DNA of 64,000 nt from Saccopteryx bilineata (lineage: Eukaryota > Chordata > Mammalia > Chiroptera > Emballonuridae). The position numbers and the translations under genes are program-made. The stretch covers positions 203,018,276 to 203,082,275 of the forward strand of contig NC_089492.1 of NCBI RefSeq assembly GCF_036850765.1, written 5' to 3'. The notes beneath the pieces are model-generated. The model worked only from the letters and a program-made list of their open reading frames with translations, searched no databases and was not told the DNA's origin. Positions 1-11,458 of this stretch are shown here, in pieces (the stretch's first letter is position 1; each line of letters starts with the position of its first letter).

Positions 1-384
1 GGATTCAAACCAACACCAAGGTTTATATGCCACTTCCTCAGCTTTGTGTTGGTTGGGATTAGGTGTTGAGAGTTGCTTAATGTCATGTACGGAAAATGGA
101 GATCTAACAAATTTAGTCATCAAGAGAAACTGGACAGTAAAAGACCTTCTGAAAGGGGAAGAGACAGGGAGAATGGAGGAAGGACTATGAAGGCATTGTA
201 GATAGGGTTTAGGGGACTGAGTTTTGAGAAGGACAAAAGGGGTCTCAGATTCTGAAGTAGTGATCTTGGAAATATTTTATTCCAGGGTTCTTGTAAGAAG
301 AAAAAATTTCCTCAAAGTTAACTAAGTACACCATACAAAGATGCACTGTAAGGAGGCAGAAGCAAAAACAAAAGAGAGCAGATA
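1..384. other. Anonymous flank, no gene seen
   Basis: No open frame of note and no repeat I can name. It ends at the left target-site duplication of the large L1 that follows (GAGACCTTCAGA, 385-396). Confidence 0.5.
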
Positions 385-825
385 GAGACCTTCAGAAACT
401 TTTTTTATCATTATTAAATTTAATGCAGTGACATTGATAAATCAGGGTACATATGTTGAGAGAAAACATCTCCAGATTATTTTGACATTTGATTATGCTG
501 TATACCACTTACCCAAAGTCAAATTGTCTTCCGTCACCTTCTATCTGGTTTCCTTTGTGCTTCTCCCCTCCCTCCACCCCCTCTCTCTCATTCCTTGCCC
601 CATCCCCCCACCCCACACCCCATTACCATCACATTCTTGTCCATGTCTCTGAGTCTCATTTTTATGTCCCATCTATGTATGAATTCATATAGTTCTTAGT
701 TTTTTCTGATTTACTTATTTCACTCTGTATAAAGTTATCAAGGTCCATCCATGTTATTGTAAATGATCCGATGTCATCATTTCTTATGCCTGTGTAGTAT
801 TCCATAGTATATATGTACCAAAGCT

Positions 826-868
826 ATTTTTAAAATTTATTTATTTATTTATTTTAGAGAGGAGGGGG

Positions 869-910
<42 letters not shown>

Positions 911-1019
911 GAAGCATCAACTCCCATATGTGCCTTGACCAGGCAAGCCAGGGCTTTGAACTGGCAACCTCAGTGTTTCCAGGTTGACGCTTTATCCACT
1001 GCGCCACCACAGGTCAGGC
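826..1019 (-). mobile_element. Short tRNA-derived SINE with GA-rich tail
   Basis: Read on the minus strand it starts CCTGACCTGTGGTGGCGCAG, with an A-box-like GGCGCAGTGGAT and a B-box-like GCCAGTTCAAAGCC. It continues into a CT-rich stretch (the (GA)n tract at about 868-907 on the plus strand) and an AAATAAAT tail. The duplication TGTACCAAAGCT flanks it at 814-825 and 1020-1031, inside the 3' part of L1 A. It is tRNA-derived, not a tRNA gene. Confidence 0.88.
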
Positions 1020-3031
1020 TGTACCAAAGCTTTTTAATCCACTCGTCCTGTGACAGGCACTTGGGCTGTTTCTAGATCTTCGCTGTTGTGAACAATGTTG
1101 CCATTTCTCCTTTTGGAGAGGCTCTATGGTGTTCTTGAGGTATATTCCTAAAAGTGGGATAGCTGGGTCAAAAGGCAGATTTTCAATTTTTTGAGGAATC
1201 TCCATACTGTTTTCCACAGAGGCTGCACCAGTCTGCATTCCCACCAGGAGTGCAGGAGGGTTCCCTTTTCTCCACATCCTCGCCAGCACTTATTCTCTGT
1301 TGTTTTATTGAGCACCATTCTGACTCGTGTGAGGTGATATCTCATTGTGGTTTTAATTTGCATTTCTCTAATGATTAATGACGTTGAGCATTTTATCATA
1401 TGCCTATTGGCCATCTGTATGTTCTCTTTGGAGAAGTGTCTATTCATTTCTTTTGCCCATTTTTTAATTGGATTTTTTGTCTTCCTGGTGTTAAGATTTA
1501 CAAGTTATTTATAAATTTTGGTTTTAACCCCTTATCAGATGTATTGTCAAATATACTCTCCCATTGTGTAGATTGTCCTTTTATTCTGTTTTTATTGTCT
1601 TTAGTTGTACAAAAGCTTTTTAGTTTGATATAGTCCCATTTTTTTTATCCTGTCTTTTATTTCACTTGCCCATGGAGGTAAATCAGCAAATACATTGCTC
1701 TGAGAGATGTCAGAGAGCTTACTGCCTGTTTTTTTCTAAGATGCTTATGGTTTCACGGCCTACATTTAAGTCTTTTACCATTTTGAGTTTATTTTTGTGA
1801 ATGGTGTAAGTTGGTGGTCTAGTTTCATTTTTTTTGCAGGTAGCTGTCTGATTTTCCCAGTACCATTTGTTGAAGAGGCTGTCTTTACTCCAATGTATGC
1901 TCTTACCTCCTTTGTCAAATATCAGTTGTCCATAGAGCTGTGGGTTTATTTCTGGGTTCTCTGTCCTGTTCCATTGATCTATATGTCTGTTCTTATGCCA
2001 GTACCAGGCTGTTTTCAGTACAATGACCTTGTAGTATAACTTGATATCAGGAAGTGTGATACCTCCCATTTTATTCTTCATTTTTAAGATTGCTGAGGCT
2101 ATTCGTGTTCTTTTTTGGTTCCATATAAATTTTTGGAATATGTGATCTATATCTTTGAAGTATGTCTTTGGTATTTTAATTGGTATTGCATGGAATTTAT
2201 AGATTGCTTTGGGTAATATAGACATTTTAATGATGTTTATTCTTCCTAACCATGAGCACGGTATGTGCTTCCACTTGTTTGTATCTTCCTTGGTTTCTTT
2301 TTTCAATGTTTTATAATTTTTTGAGTACAAGTCTTTAGTCTCCTTGGTTAAATGTACTCCTAGATTCTTTATTTTTGGTTGTAATAGTAAAGGGGATTGA
2401 TTCCTTAATTTCTCTTTCTGACTATTCATTGTTGGTGTATAAAAATGCCTCTGATTTCTGAGTATTAATTTTATATTCTGCCATTTTACTGAATTCATTT
2501 ATCAGGTCCAGTAGGTTTTTGACTGAGAATTTAGGGTTTTCTATATACAATATCATATCACCTGCAAATAATGATAGTTTTACTCCTTCTTTTCCAAATT
2601 GAATGCCTTTTATTTCTTCTTCTTGTCTGATTGCTATGGCTAGGACTTCCAGGACTATGTTGAACAAAAGTGGTGAAATGGGGCACCCCTGCCTTGTTCT
2701 TGATCTTAAAAGGATTGCTTTTAATTTTTGTCCATTGAGTATGATGTTGGCTGTGGGTTTGTCATAGATGGCTTTTATCATGTTGAGATATATTTCCTGT
2801 ATTCCCACTTTGCTGAGAGTTTTGATCATGAATGGGTGCTGGATTTTATCAAATGCTTTTTTCTGCATCTATTGAAATTGTCATATGGTTTTTTTCCTTC
2901 CTTTTGTTTATGTGATGAATCACATTGATTAATTTGCAAACATTGTACCAGCCTTGCCTCCCCAGAATAAATCCCACTTGATCATGGTGTATGATTTTTT
3001 TCATATATTGTTGGATCTAGTTTGCTAATAT

Positions 3032-3425
3032 ATTTTTTTTCATTTTTCTGAAGCTGGAAACAGGGAGAGACAGTCAGACAGACTCCCGCATGAGCCCGAC
3101 CGGGATCCACCCGGCACGCCCACCATGGGGCGACGCTCTGCCCACCAGGGGGCGATGCTCTGCCCATCCTGGGCGTCGCCATGTTGCAACCAGAGCCACT
3201 CTAGCCCCTGAGGCAGAGGCCACAGAGCCATCCCCAGCACCCGGGCCATCTTTGCTCCAATGGAGCCTTGGCTGCGGGAGGGGAAGAGAGAGACAGAGAG
3301 GAAAGCGCGGCGGAGGGGCAGAGAAGCAAATGGGCACTTCTCCTGTGTGCCCTGGCCGGGAATCAAACCTGGGTCCTCCGCAAGCTAGGCTGATGCTCTA
3401 CTGCTGAGCCAACCGGCCAGGGCGC
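3032..3425 (-). mobile_element. VES-like tRNA-derived SINE
   Basis: Minus-strand copy. The head (GCCCTGGCCGGTTGGCTCAG) is at the right end, with a B-box-like GGTTTGATTCC, and the tail at the left is a T-rich run on the plus strand. The duplication AGTTTGCTAATAT is at 3019-3031 and 3426-3438, within ORF2 of L1 A. The GC-rich body yields several chance open frames on both strands that are not genes. Confidence 0.92.
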
Positions 3426-4977
3426 AGTTTGCTAATATTTTGTTGAGGATTTTAGCATCTAAATTCATCAGGGATATTGTCCTATAATTTTTTTTCTTTG
3501 TGTTGTCTTTGCCTGCTTTTGGAATCAGAATTATGCTCGCCTCATAAAAGGAGCTTAGAAGTCTTCCTTCTTCTTGAATTTTTTGAAATAGCTTGAGAAG
3601 AATAGCAGTTAGTTCTTCTTTGAATATTTGGTAAAATTCACTTGTTAGGCCATCAGGTCCCGGACTTTCTTTGTTGGGAGTTTTTTGATAACTGTTTCGA
3701 TCACATTTGGTGTAATCGGTCTATTGAGGTTTTCTGATTCTTCCAGATTGATTTTTGGAAGATTGTATGTTTTAAGGAATTTGTCCATTTCACCTAGGTT
3801 GTCTACTATTTTGGCATACAGTTCTTCATAGTATTTTCTTACAATATTTTGTATTTCTATTGTGTCAGTTTTTATTTCTCCACTCTCATTTCTAATTTTA
3901 TTTATTTGAGTCCTCTATATTTTTTTCTTGGTAAGTCTAGTTAAAGGTTCATTGATCTTGTTTACTGTTTCAAAGAACCAGCTAATAGTTTCATTGATCC
4001 TCTGTATTGTTTCTTTAGCCTCTATGTCATTTATTTCTGCTTTGACCTTTATTATTTCCTTCCTTCTACTACATTTGGGCTTTACTTGCTATTCTTTTTC
4101 TAATTTTTTTAGATGCAGGGTTAAGTTGTTTATTTGAGCTTTTTCTCGTTTCTTAAAGTGTGCCTATAGTGCTATGAATTTCCCTCTCAGTACTGCTTTT
4201 GCTGTGTCCCATAAATTTTGAGTTGATGTATGCTCATTGTCATTCATTTCTAGGAATTTTTTTATTTCTTCTTTGAACTCATTCGTAATCCATTTGTTAT
4301 TTGAAAACCTGCTATTTATTTTCCATGTGTTTGAGAATTTTTGAGCTTTTCTGTTGTGTTTGATTTCTAGTTTCATGCCATTGTGATCAGAGAAAGTGCT
4401 TGATATGATTTCAATTTTCTTAAATTTGTTGAGACCACTTTTGTGCCATAACATGTGGTCTGTCCTAGAGAATGTACCTTGAGCACTTGAAAAAAATGTA
4501 TATTCTGCTGCTTTAGGGTGAAAGGTTCTGAAGACATATATTAAATTGAGTTGATCTAGTGTTTCCTTTAAGTCTGCTGTTTCTTTGTTAATTTTCTTTC
4601 TTGAGGATCTATCTAGTAATATTAGTGGGGTATTGAAATCCTCTACTATAATAGTATTGCAGTTGATCTCACCCTTTAAGTCCATCAAAGTCTGCTTTAT
4701 ATATTTAGGTGCTCCTATATTAGGTGCATTGATATTTATAATAGTTATATCTTCCTGTTGGATTACTCCCTTTATCATTATGTAGTGGCCTTCTTTATCT
4801 CTTACTATATCTTTTCTTTTAAAGTCCATTTTGTCTGAAATAAGTATTGCTACCTCAGCTTTTATTTCATTTCCATTTGCATGAGATTTTTTTTTCCATT
4901 CTTTTACCTTCAACCTATGTGTTTTTGCTTTAAGGTGTGTCTCTTGTAGATCTCATATGTATGGGTCCTGTTTTCTT

Positions 4978-6340
4978 TTTTTTTATAATTTTATTTTTTT
5001 AATGGAGTGACATTAATAAATCAGGATACATATATTCAAAGATCAACAAGTCCAGTTTATCTTGTCTTTCAATTATGTTGCATACCCATCACCCAAAGTC
5101 AGATAGTCCTCTGTCATCTTCTATCTAGTTTTCTTTGTGCCCCTTCCCCTCCCCCTTTCCCTCTCCCTTTTCCCTCTCCCCCCCCGTAACCACCACACTC
5201 TTAACAATGTCTCTTAGTTTCACTTTTATGTCCCACCTACGTATGGAATAATGCAGTTCCTGTTATTTTCTGATTTACTTATTTCATTTCATATAATGTT
5301 ATCAAGATCCCACCATTTTGCTGTGTAAATGATCCAATGTCATCATTTCTTATGGCTGAGTAGTATTACATAGTGTATATGTGCCACATCTTCTTTATCC
5401 AGTCATCTATTGACGGGCTTTTTGGTTGTTTCCATGTCCTGGCCACTGTGAACAATGCTGCAATGAACATGGGGCTGCATGTGTCTTTACGTATCAATGT
5501 TTCTGAGTTTTGGGGGTATATACCCAGTAGAGGGATTGCTGGGTCATAAGGTAGTTCTATTTTCAGTTTTTTGAGGAACCATCATAATTTCTTCCAGAAT
5601 GGTTGTACTACTTTCCATTCCCACCAACAGTAGATGAGGGTTCCTTTTTCTCCACAGCCTCTCCAACATTTGCTATTACCTGTCTTGTTCATAATAGCTA
5701 ATCTAACAGGTGTGAGATGATATCTCATTGCAGTTTTGATTTGCATTTCTCTAATAACTAAAGAAGATGAGCATCTTTTCATATATCTGTTGGCCATTTG
5801 TACTTTCTCCTGGGAGAAGTGGCTGTTCATGTCCTCTTCCCATTTTTTTATTGGATTGTTTGTTTGTTTGTTGTTGAGTTTTAATGGTTCTTTGTATATT
5901 TTGGATATTAGGCCCTTATCTGAGCTGCTGTTTGAAAATATCATTTCCCATTTAGTTGGCTTTCTGTTTATTTTGTTATCAGTTTCTCTTGCTGAGCAAA
6001 AACTTCTTAGTCTGATGTAGTCCCATTCATTAATTTTTGCCTTCGCTTCTCTTGCTATTGGAGTCAAATTCATAAAATGCTCTTTAAAACCCAGGTCCAT
6101 GAGTTGAGTACCTATGTCTTCTTCTATGTACTTTATTGTGTCAGGTCTTATGTTTAGATCTTTGATCCATTTTGAGTTAATTTTAGTACAGGGGGACAAA
6201 CTGTAGTCCAGTTTTATTTTTTTGCATGTGGCTTTCCAGTTTTCCCAGCACCATTTGTTGAAGAGGCTTTCTTTTCTCCATTGTGTGTTGTTGGCCCCTT
6301 TATCAAAAATTATTTGACTATATATATGTGGTTTTATTTC
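4978..6340 (-). mobile_element. L1 element B (type 2), 5'-truncated
   Basis: A 3' fragment of about 1.36 kb in the minus orientation: poly(T) at 4978-5000, 3' UTR, then the C-terminal part of ORF2. The 16-base duplication TGGGTCCTGTTTTCTT flanks it at 4962-4977 and 6341-6356, and L1 A resumes exactly after it. Its ORF2 ([20 protein letters not shown] near 5600) and 3' UTR match element D rather than its host, so it belongs to the second L1 lineage. Confidence 0.93.
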
Positions 6341-6445
6341 TGGGTCCTGTTTTCTTATCCATGCAGCTACCCTATGTCTTTTGATTGGATCATTTAATCC
6401 ATTTACATTTAAGGTTACTATTGATATGTAGTTGTTTATTGCCAT
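5582..6445 (-). pseudogene. Chimeric 287-codon frame: start of L1 A ORF2 fused to L1 B ORF2 C-terminus
   Basis: The frame starts at the true ORF2 start of element A (about 35 codons, [16 protein letters not shown] onward). It crosses the target-site duplication at 6341-6356 without a stop and continues in frame into the ORF2 C-terminal domain of element B, down to 5582. It joins the beginning of one protein to the end of its relative and lacks the endonuclease active site and all reverse transcriptase motifs. No promoter is evident, and it is most likely an accident of nesting. Confidence 0.75.
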
Positions 6446-7009
6446 TTTATTTTTTAAAGCTGTATTTCTTTTTTGCTATATTCTTTTCCCACTTTGATCT
6501 GAGTACACCATGCCCCTTAACATTTCCTGAAGCATCACTTTGGTTGTAATGAATTCCTTGTGGGGTTTTTTTGTTAGTTGTTTTTTATTTTATTTTATTT
6601 TTTTATCTGGGAAGCTTTTTATTTCTTCTTCAATTTTAAATAATAGTCTTGCTGGATAAAGTAGTCTTGGTTATAGTTTCTTGTTCTGCATAATTTGAAT
6701 ATTTCTTGACATTCCCTTCTGGCCTCAAGTGTTTCTGTTGAGAAGTGATTTCATCCTTAAGGGGGCTCCTTTGTAGGTGATAGTTTTTTTTTCTTTTGCA
6801 GCTTTTAAAATTTTCTCTTTATCACTTAGCTTTGGTATTTTAATTATGATATGTCTTGGTTACCTTTAAGTAATGAAAAGGGTTCCTACCCTGTTCATTG
6901 TAGTGCACTATTTTGTGAGTACTTTGCACTCCATTATCCTTTGCTACTGTTAATCTCCATCCTCTCCCCCACGCTTTCTTTTTGTTGCTGTCACAGTTTA
7001 AATTTGGTT

Positions 7010-8037
7010 TTATTGTGTTCTTCTTGGACCTTTTACTTGTGGCTTTGTTTTTTTTTTGTTGTTGTTGTTCTTTGTATCTGATTGGAGAACCCCCTTTAGT
7101 AATTCCTGGAGTGGGGGTTTTCTGATGATAAATTCCCTCATCTTTTCTGTATCTGTGAATGTATTTATTTCTCCTTCATATTTGAAGGATAGCTTTGATG
7201 GGTATAGTATTTGTGGCTGAAAGATCCTCTCTTTCAGGACTTTAAATATTGGGGTCCATTCTCTTTCAGCTTGTAGAGTTTCTGTTGAGAAATCTGATGA
7301 TAATCTAATAGGCCTTCCTTTATATATTGTATTCTTCTTTTCCCTGGCTGCCTTGAGAATTTTTTCTTTGCCGTTGGTTTGTGCCAATTTCATTATGATG
7401 TGCCTTGGAGTAGGTTTGTTTGGGTTAAGAAAACTCGGAGTTTGTTTGCTTCTTGAATTTGAGGCTTTAGTTCTTTCCACAGGCTTGTGAAGTTCTCGTC
7501 TATTATTTGTTTGAGTATGCTTTCCATTCCATTTTCTCTCTCTTCTCCCTCTGATATACCTACTATTCTTATGTTATTCTTTTTGATGGAGTCAGATAAT
7601 TCATGTAGGGCTATCTCATTTTTTAAAATTTTTGAGTCTCTTTCTTCTTCTCTCTGTTGTGCCTCAAGTTGCTTGTCTTCTATTTCATTAATCCTCTCTT
7701 CTATCTGGCCTGTTCTATTAACTAAGCTTGTTATCTTGTTTTTCCGCTTGTGAATTGAGTTTTTCATTTCTGTTTTATTTGTTTTTATAGTTTTAATTTC
7801 CTTGGAAATATATTCTTTGTGTTTATTGAGTTGTTTTCTGAGCTCCCTAAGTTGCCTTTCTGTGTTTTCTTGTATATCTCTGAGTATTTTTAGGATTTCT
7901 ATTTTAAATTCTCTGTCCTTTGACTCCAAGGTTTCCAACATATTAAGTTTTTTCTCCATAGATTTTTCCTCATCTATCTGTGTTACCTCTCTTTCTTTTG
8001 TATCCATGATATTCGATTTTCTCTTTCTTAATGGCAT
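7010..8037 (-). pseudogene. L1 C ORF1 (type 2), one frameshift
   Basis: About 340 codons. The N-terminal 214 codons are open (8037 to 7393, starting MPLRKRKSNIMDTKEREVTQ). A basic start is followed by a long heptad-rich coiled coil (ENTERQLRELRKQLNKHKEY, QIEERINEIEDKQLEAQQRE) and the start of the RNA-recognition motif (NNIRIVGISEGEE). A frameshift in the overlap at about 7393-7480 moves the rest (PTPRHIIMKLAQTNGKEKIL, AAREKKNTIYKGRPIRLSSD) into another frame ending at 7010. The family role is binding L1 RNA as a trimer. It differs clearly from type 1 ORF1 in elements A, E and G. Confidence 0.85.
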
Positions 8038-8041
8038 CTGA

Positions 8042-8960
8042 GGGTGGTTTTGTTGATAGTATTAATGAGATTTAATAAAGAATAAAAAGTTAAAAAATAA
8101 AAATAAAAAATCAAAAAGAGTTGTTTTTAAAAAAATTAATAATTAAATAAAGAAAAATAAAATAAAATTAAAATTAAAAAAAGAAAATTATTCCCCCCTC
8201 CTTTTTTCTTCTCCTCTCCTCTCCCCTCTTTCTTGAGAAAATCTTGTGTTCAACTGTGAATTATATTGTACTAAGTAGAACAAACAATGCCTGTACTGGA
8301 GGGCCTGAATTGGGGAGAAGTAATAAAGGGGCAAAAAAGAAAAAGAGGGGGCATGGACCCACAAAAAGCAAATAAGGAAAAAATTTGGGTCAAGAATAAA
8401 ATGATTTGCTTTTAGGTGTTGGTTGACTAAGAGTTATGATGAGAGGAATAAGAGGGAAACAGGAAAATTGGGGGACAAATTAAAAAGTTACTATTGTATT
8501 TAGTGGAACAAGAACTAGATAAAATGGAGAGCCAGGGATGGGAGCACTACTAGTGAGTTAAATAGGTGAAGTAAAAAAACCCAAATGCCACAAACATAAG
8601 TTTGAGCCCCAGATAAGATAATTTGTTCGTTATTGAGGTTTGAATGAGAGGAGACATAAAGGAGAAAGGAAGACACTAATATAGAGGGAGAAAAGAAAGA
8701 GAGAGAGAAAAAAAGAGGGAACCACTAAAAGAAGAAAAAAGAAAAAAGAGGAGAGAGAGAGTGTTAAGGGTTTTGGAGTGCTACCCTCATATAGAGAAAG
8801 GGAGAGTAAAGAAAAGATAATGGGAGATGTAACACTTATGGGTGGTGTAGTTCAAGGAGAGGAGAGAGTAAGACTGGCAGAGAGTTAAACTACCAATTTG
8901 GAGGAGGAAAAAAAAATCAAGAATGAAGATAAGAGAAACAAACGAACAAATACAATAAAA
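8042..8960. repeat. Purine-rich tract in the L1 type 2 5' UTR
   Basis: About 900 bases that are mostly A and G on the plus strand, with runs such as GAGAGAGAAAAAAAGAGGG near 8700. The L1 sense strand is therefore polypyrimidine. It lies between ORF1 and the monomer array of element C and recurs at 57915-58850 in element D, so it belongs to the 5' UTR. Mirror-like purine runs can in principle form triplex DNA; that is inference. Confidence 0.6.
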
Positions 8961-9399
8961 TGGGATAGGTTATAAAGTCTGTGGATTATTCTTGATTTTG
9001 AGAGGTTATCTTCTTGCTTTTTCTTTTCTCTCCCTCTTCCTGGTTGGTGACTCTGTACCCCGGGTTCTGCCCCTTTAGCATGCTCAGGTAGAGGTTTGCA
9101 GTTGATAAGTCTCTATGGCGATGTCATGTATTGTGCTTCAGTCTCATTGGCAGTCGAGGCTCATTAGCATTTATAGGCTCCGACAGTGAGAGAGTCTGTG
9201 TTCCTGGAGCCTCTCTCCTAGTCTTTCCTTTCTCAATTAGTAGCCTGGTAATCCAGCTATGGGGTTGCTGTTGCCTCTGCCTAGATAGTAAGAGGCTCAA
9301 AGAGCTGGCAATTCCCCACTCTATTCCCACTCAGCACAGGGCTCTGGGTAAGGCTCAGTCAGTCGGAGCTGCTAGCATAATCAGGTGGGGCTTCTTCCC

Positions 9400-10240
9400 A
9401 CTCAAAGACCTCTGGCTCTGCCACTCTGTCTGGTAACACGGGCGGGCGCCCTCTCCCAATGCGCTTGGAGGAAACTCTCGCTCACTATCTGTGCAAGCAG
9501 ACCAGGATATCAGGCCGGTAGTCTCATACTCTGAGTGAAATCTCCACCCGCACGGAAAAGTTCCAGTGTTGGAGTTGGCTCTCACTCCCTCCCCGTGCGT
9601 GGCTTTTTCAGGGCGCTGGGGTGGCCTGGAGATTCCACTTTTGGTCCACACAAAGGCCCCTGACTCTGCACCTCTGTGGGATAACATGGGCGCGCACTGC
9701 CGAGGCACTTGAAGGAATCTTTCGCTCACTATCTGCACACGCAGACCAGGATATCAGGCCGGCCGCCTCACCCTCTGAGTGAAACCCCCACCCGCACGGA
9801 AAAGTTCCAGCATTGGAATTGACTCTCACTCCCTCCCTGTGCACAGCTTTTTCAAGGTGCTGGGGCGGCCTGAGTTTCCACCTTTGGCCCACACAAAGGC
9901 CTCTGACTCCGCCCCTCTGTGGGGTAACACAGGAGCCCACTCCTGAGATGCTGGGAGGAATCTCTTGCCCACTCTCTGTGCGTGCTGAACAGGATATCAG
10001 GCCAGCCACCTCACCCTCTGAGTGAAACCCCCACCCGCACGGAAAAGTTCCAGCATTGGAATTGGCTCTCGCTCCCTTCCCGTGCGTGGCTTTTTTAGGG
10101 TGCTGGGGCAGCCCGGAGATTCCGCACACAAAGGCCTCTGACTCTGCCTCTCTGTGGGATAGCACGGGTGCCCACTCCTGGGCCTTTCAAAGGAATCTGT
10201 AGCCCACTATCTGCACGCACCGACCAGTAGATCGGGGAAA
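9400..10240 (-). repeat. Tandem monomers in the L1 C 5' UTR (about 3.3 units of 236-244 bp)
   Basis: The phrase AGGATATCAGGCC recurs at 9504, 9748 and 9991, with a degenerate fourth unit (AGTAGATCGGG) near 10226, giving spacings of 244, 243 and about 236. Each unit carries the same landmarks: CGCACGGAAAAGTTCCAG, ACACAAAGGCC and CTCTGTGGG(G/A)TAACA. This is the layout of monomeric L1 promoters such as those of mouse. GC content is higher than in the surroundings. The array creates long chance frames (for example 9608-10165, minus) that are not genes. Confidence 0.85.
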
Positions 10241-11053
10241 ATGGCTGCCCCTCTTGTCTTTCTTTGTCTGGGTGTGGCACAAGTGTTATCTTGTATTGAC
10301 TGGGTTGCCACAGGCACAGTTATTCTTCGGCTTGGATCTCTGTGCCACAGCCTGGTTCGGCCATTTGTGCCACAGCCTGGATCTATTCACCCCCTTTGCC
10401 TGCCTTAGTTTCTATATTCTCAGTTCCCAGTGAAAGCAGCCCTGTTTAGGTCAGTTAGAAAGGCAGAGCATTTCTTACTTCCTATTTCCTTCAGGGTTTG
10501 ATGATATATTTAACCAATTTTTCGCTTGACCATACCTTCGGGTGTATTGCGAAACATCTGGAGGCTCCAGGATAGGTTTTTCTGTTTCTGGTTGAAGATC
10601 TTGTTGAGTTTTGGGGGAGATTTATCGGTATCGCTTCCTACCGCGCCATTACTCTGACATCATCTCGATGATGTGTCTTCATGTAGGTTTCTTTGGGTTT
10701 CTCTTTAATTGAGTTCTCTGTGCTTCTTGAACTTGTGAGAGTTTCTCCCGCATTAATTTAGGGAAATTTTTAGCTATGATATGATTGAACAAAATCTCTA
10801 TCCCTTTTTCTTTCTCTTCTTTTTCAGGAACCCCTATGATGCAGATGTTATTTCTCTTCGTGTTGTCACAGAGCTCTCTAAGAGTTTCCTCAGACTTTTT
10901 GAGTCTCTTCTCTTTTATCTTCTCTGCTTTCTTGCCTTTATTCAAGTTGTCCTCCAACTCACTGATTCGATCCTCAGCTCTATCCATCTTGTTTTTAATT
11001 CCTTCCATTGTAGTTTTCAATTCTGATATTGTATTTGTCATCTCTGACTAATT

Positions 11054-11458
11054 CTTTTTTTTTATCTTTTTTTTGTATTTTTCTGAAGCTGGAAACGGGG
11101 AGAGACAGTCAGACAGACTTCCGCATGCGCCCGACCGGGATCCACCCGGCACACCCACCAGGGGGCGACGCTCTGCCCACCAGCGGGCGATGCTCTGCCC
11201 CTCCGGGCCGTCGCTCTGTTGAAAACAGAGCCACTCCAGTGCTTGGGGCAGAGGCCAAGGAGCCATCCCCAGTGCCCGGGCCATCTTTGCTCCAATGGAG
11301 CCTCATCTGCGGGATGGGAAGAGAGAGACAGAGAGGAAGGAGAGGGGGAGGGGTGGAGAAGCAGATGGGCACTTCTCCTGTGTGCCCTGGCCGGGAATCG
11401 AACCTGGGACTTCTGCATGCCAGGCCGATGCTCTACCACTGTGCCAACCAGCCAGGGC
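11054..11458 (-). mobile_element. VES-like SINE inside L1 A ORF1
   Basis: Minus-strand copy with its head (AGGCCCTGGCTGGTTGGC) at the right and a T-rich tail at 11054-11080. The flanking duplications CTCTGACTAATT (11042-11053) and CTCCGACTGATT (11459-11470) differ at two positions, suggesting a moderately old insertion. It interrupts the N-terminal coding region of ORF1 of element A. Confidence 0.85.

Larger units (their letters stand above)
696..6445 (-). pseudogene. L1 A ORF2 (endonuclease-reverse transcriptase), broken
   Basis: ORF2 makes the protein that nicks the target and reverse-transcribes L1 RNA. The start at 6445 is chosen because the peptide opens [20 protein letters not shown], a typical L1 ORF2 N-terminus. 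Endonuclease motifs are visible at 4164-4913 (NAPNIGAPKYIKQT, EDFNTP where GDFNTP is usual, and SDHNG). Reverse transcriptase sequence lies at 2422-2868, where the catalytic FADD motif reads FAGD. The C-terminal domain is at 1719-2498, and the cysteine-rich [10 protein letters not shown] segment is near 1250. Two SINEs, L1 B and several frameshifts break the frame. Confidence 0.85.
6858..10668 (-). mobile_element. L1 element C (type 2): 5' UTR plus ORF1 only
   Basis: Minus-strand fragment with a complete-looking 5' end (10668 leftward), a long 5' UTR (8038-10668), ORF1 (7010-8037) and about 150 bases of inter-ORF sequence. It then stops at 6858 with no ORF2, 3' UTR or poly(A). An 11-base imperfect duplication (TGATATGTCTT at 6847-6857, TGATGTGTCTT at 10669-10679) brackets it inside ORF1 of L1 A. 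Structurally it resembles a half-L1 (HAL1-type) product, but element D shows the same 5' UTR and ORF1 N-terminus attached to ORF2, so truncation of an ordinary L1 is more likely. Confidence 0.8.

Noticed and set aside
9608..10165. A 185-codon minus-strand frame with internal repeats
   Set aside because: It runs through the tandem monomers of the L1 5' UTR; repeated peptide blocks follow from the DNA repeat. Equivalent frames at 59277-59886 are out of register, so there is no protein conservation.
9400..10240. Regular repeats that could look like a CRISPR array
   Set aside because: The units are about 242 bp and contiguous, with no unique spacers, in a mammalian L1 promoter.
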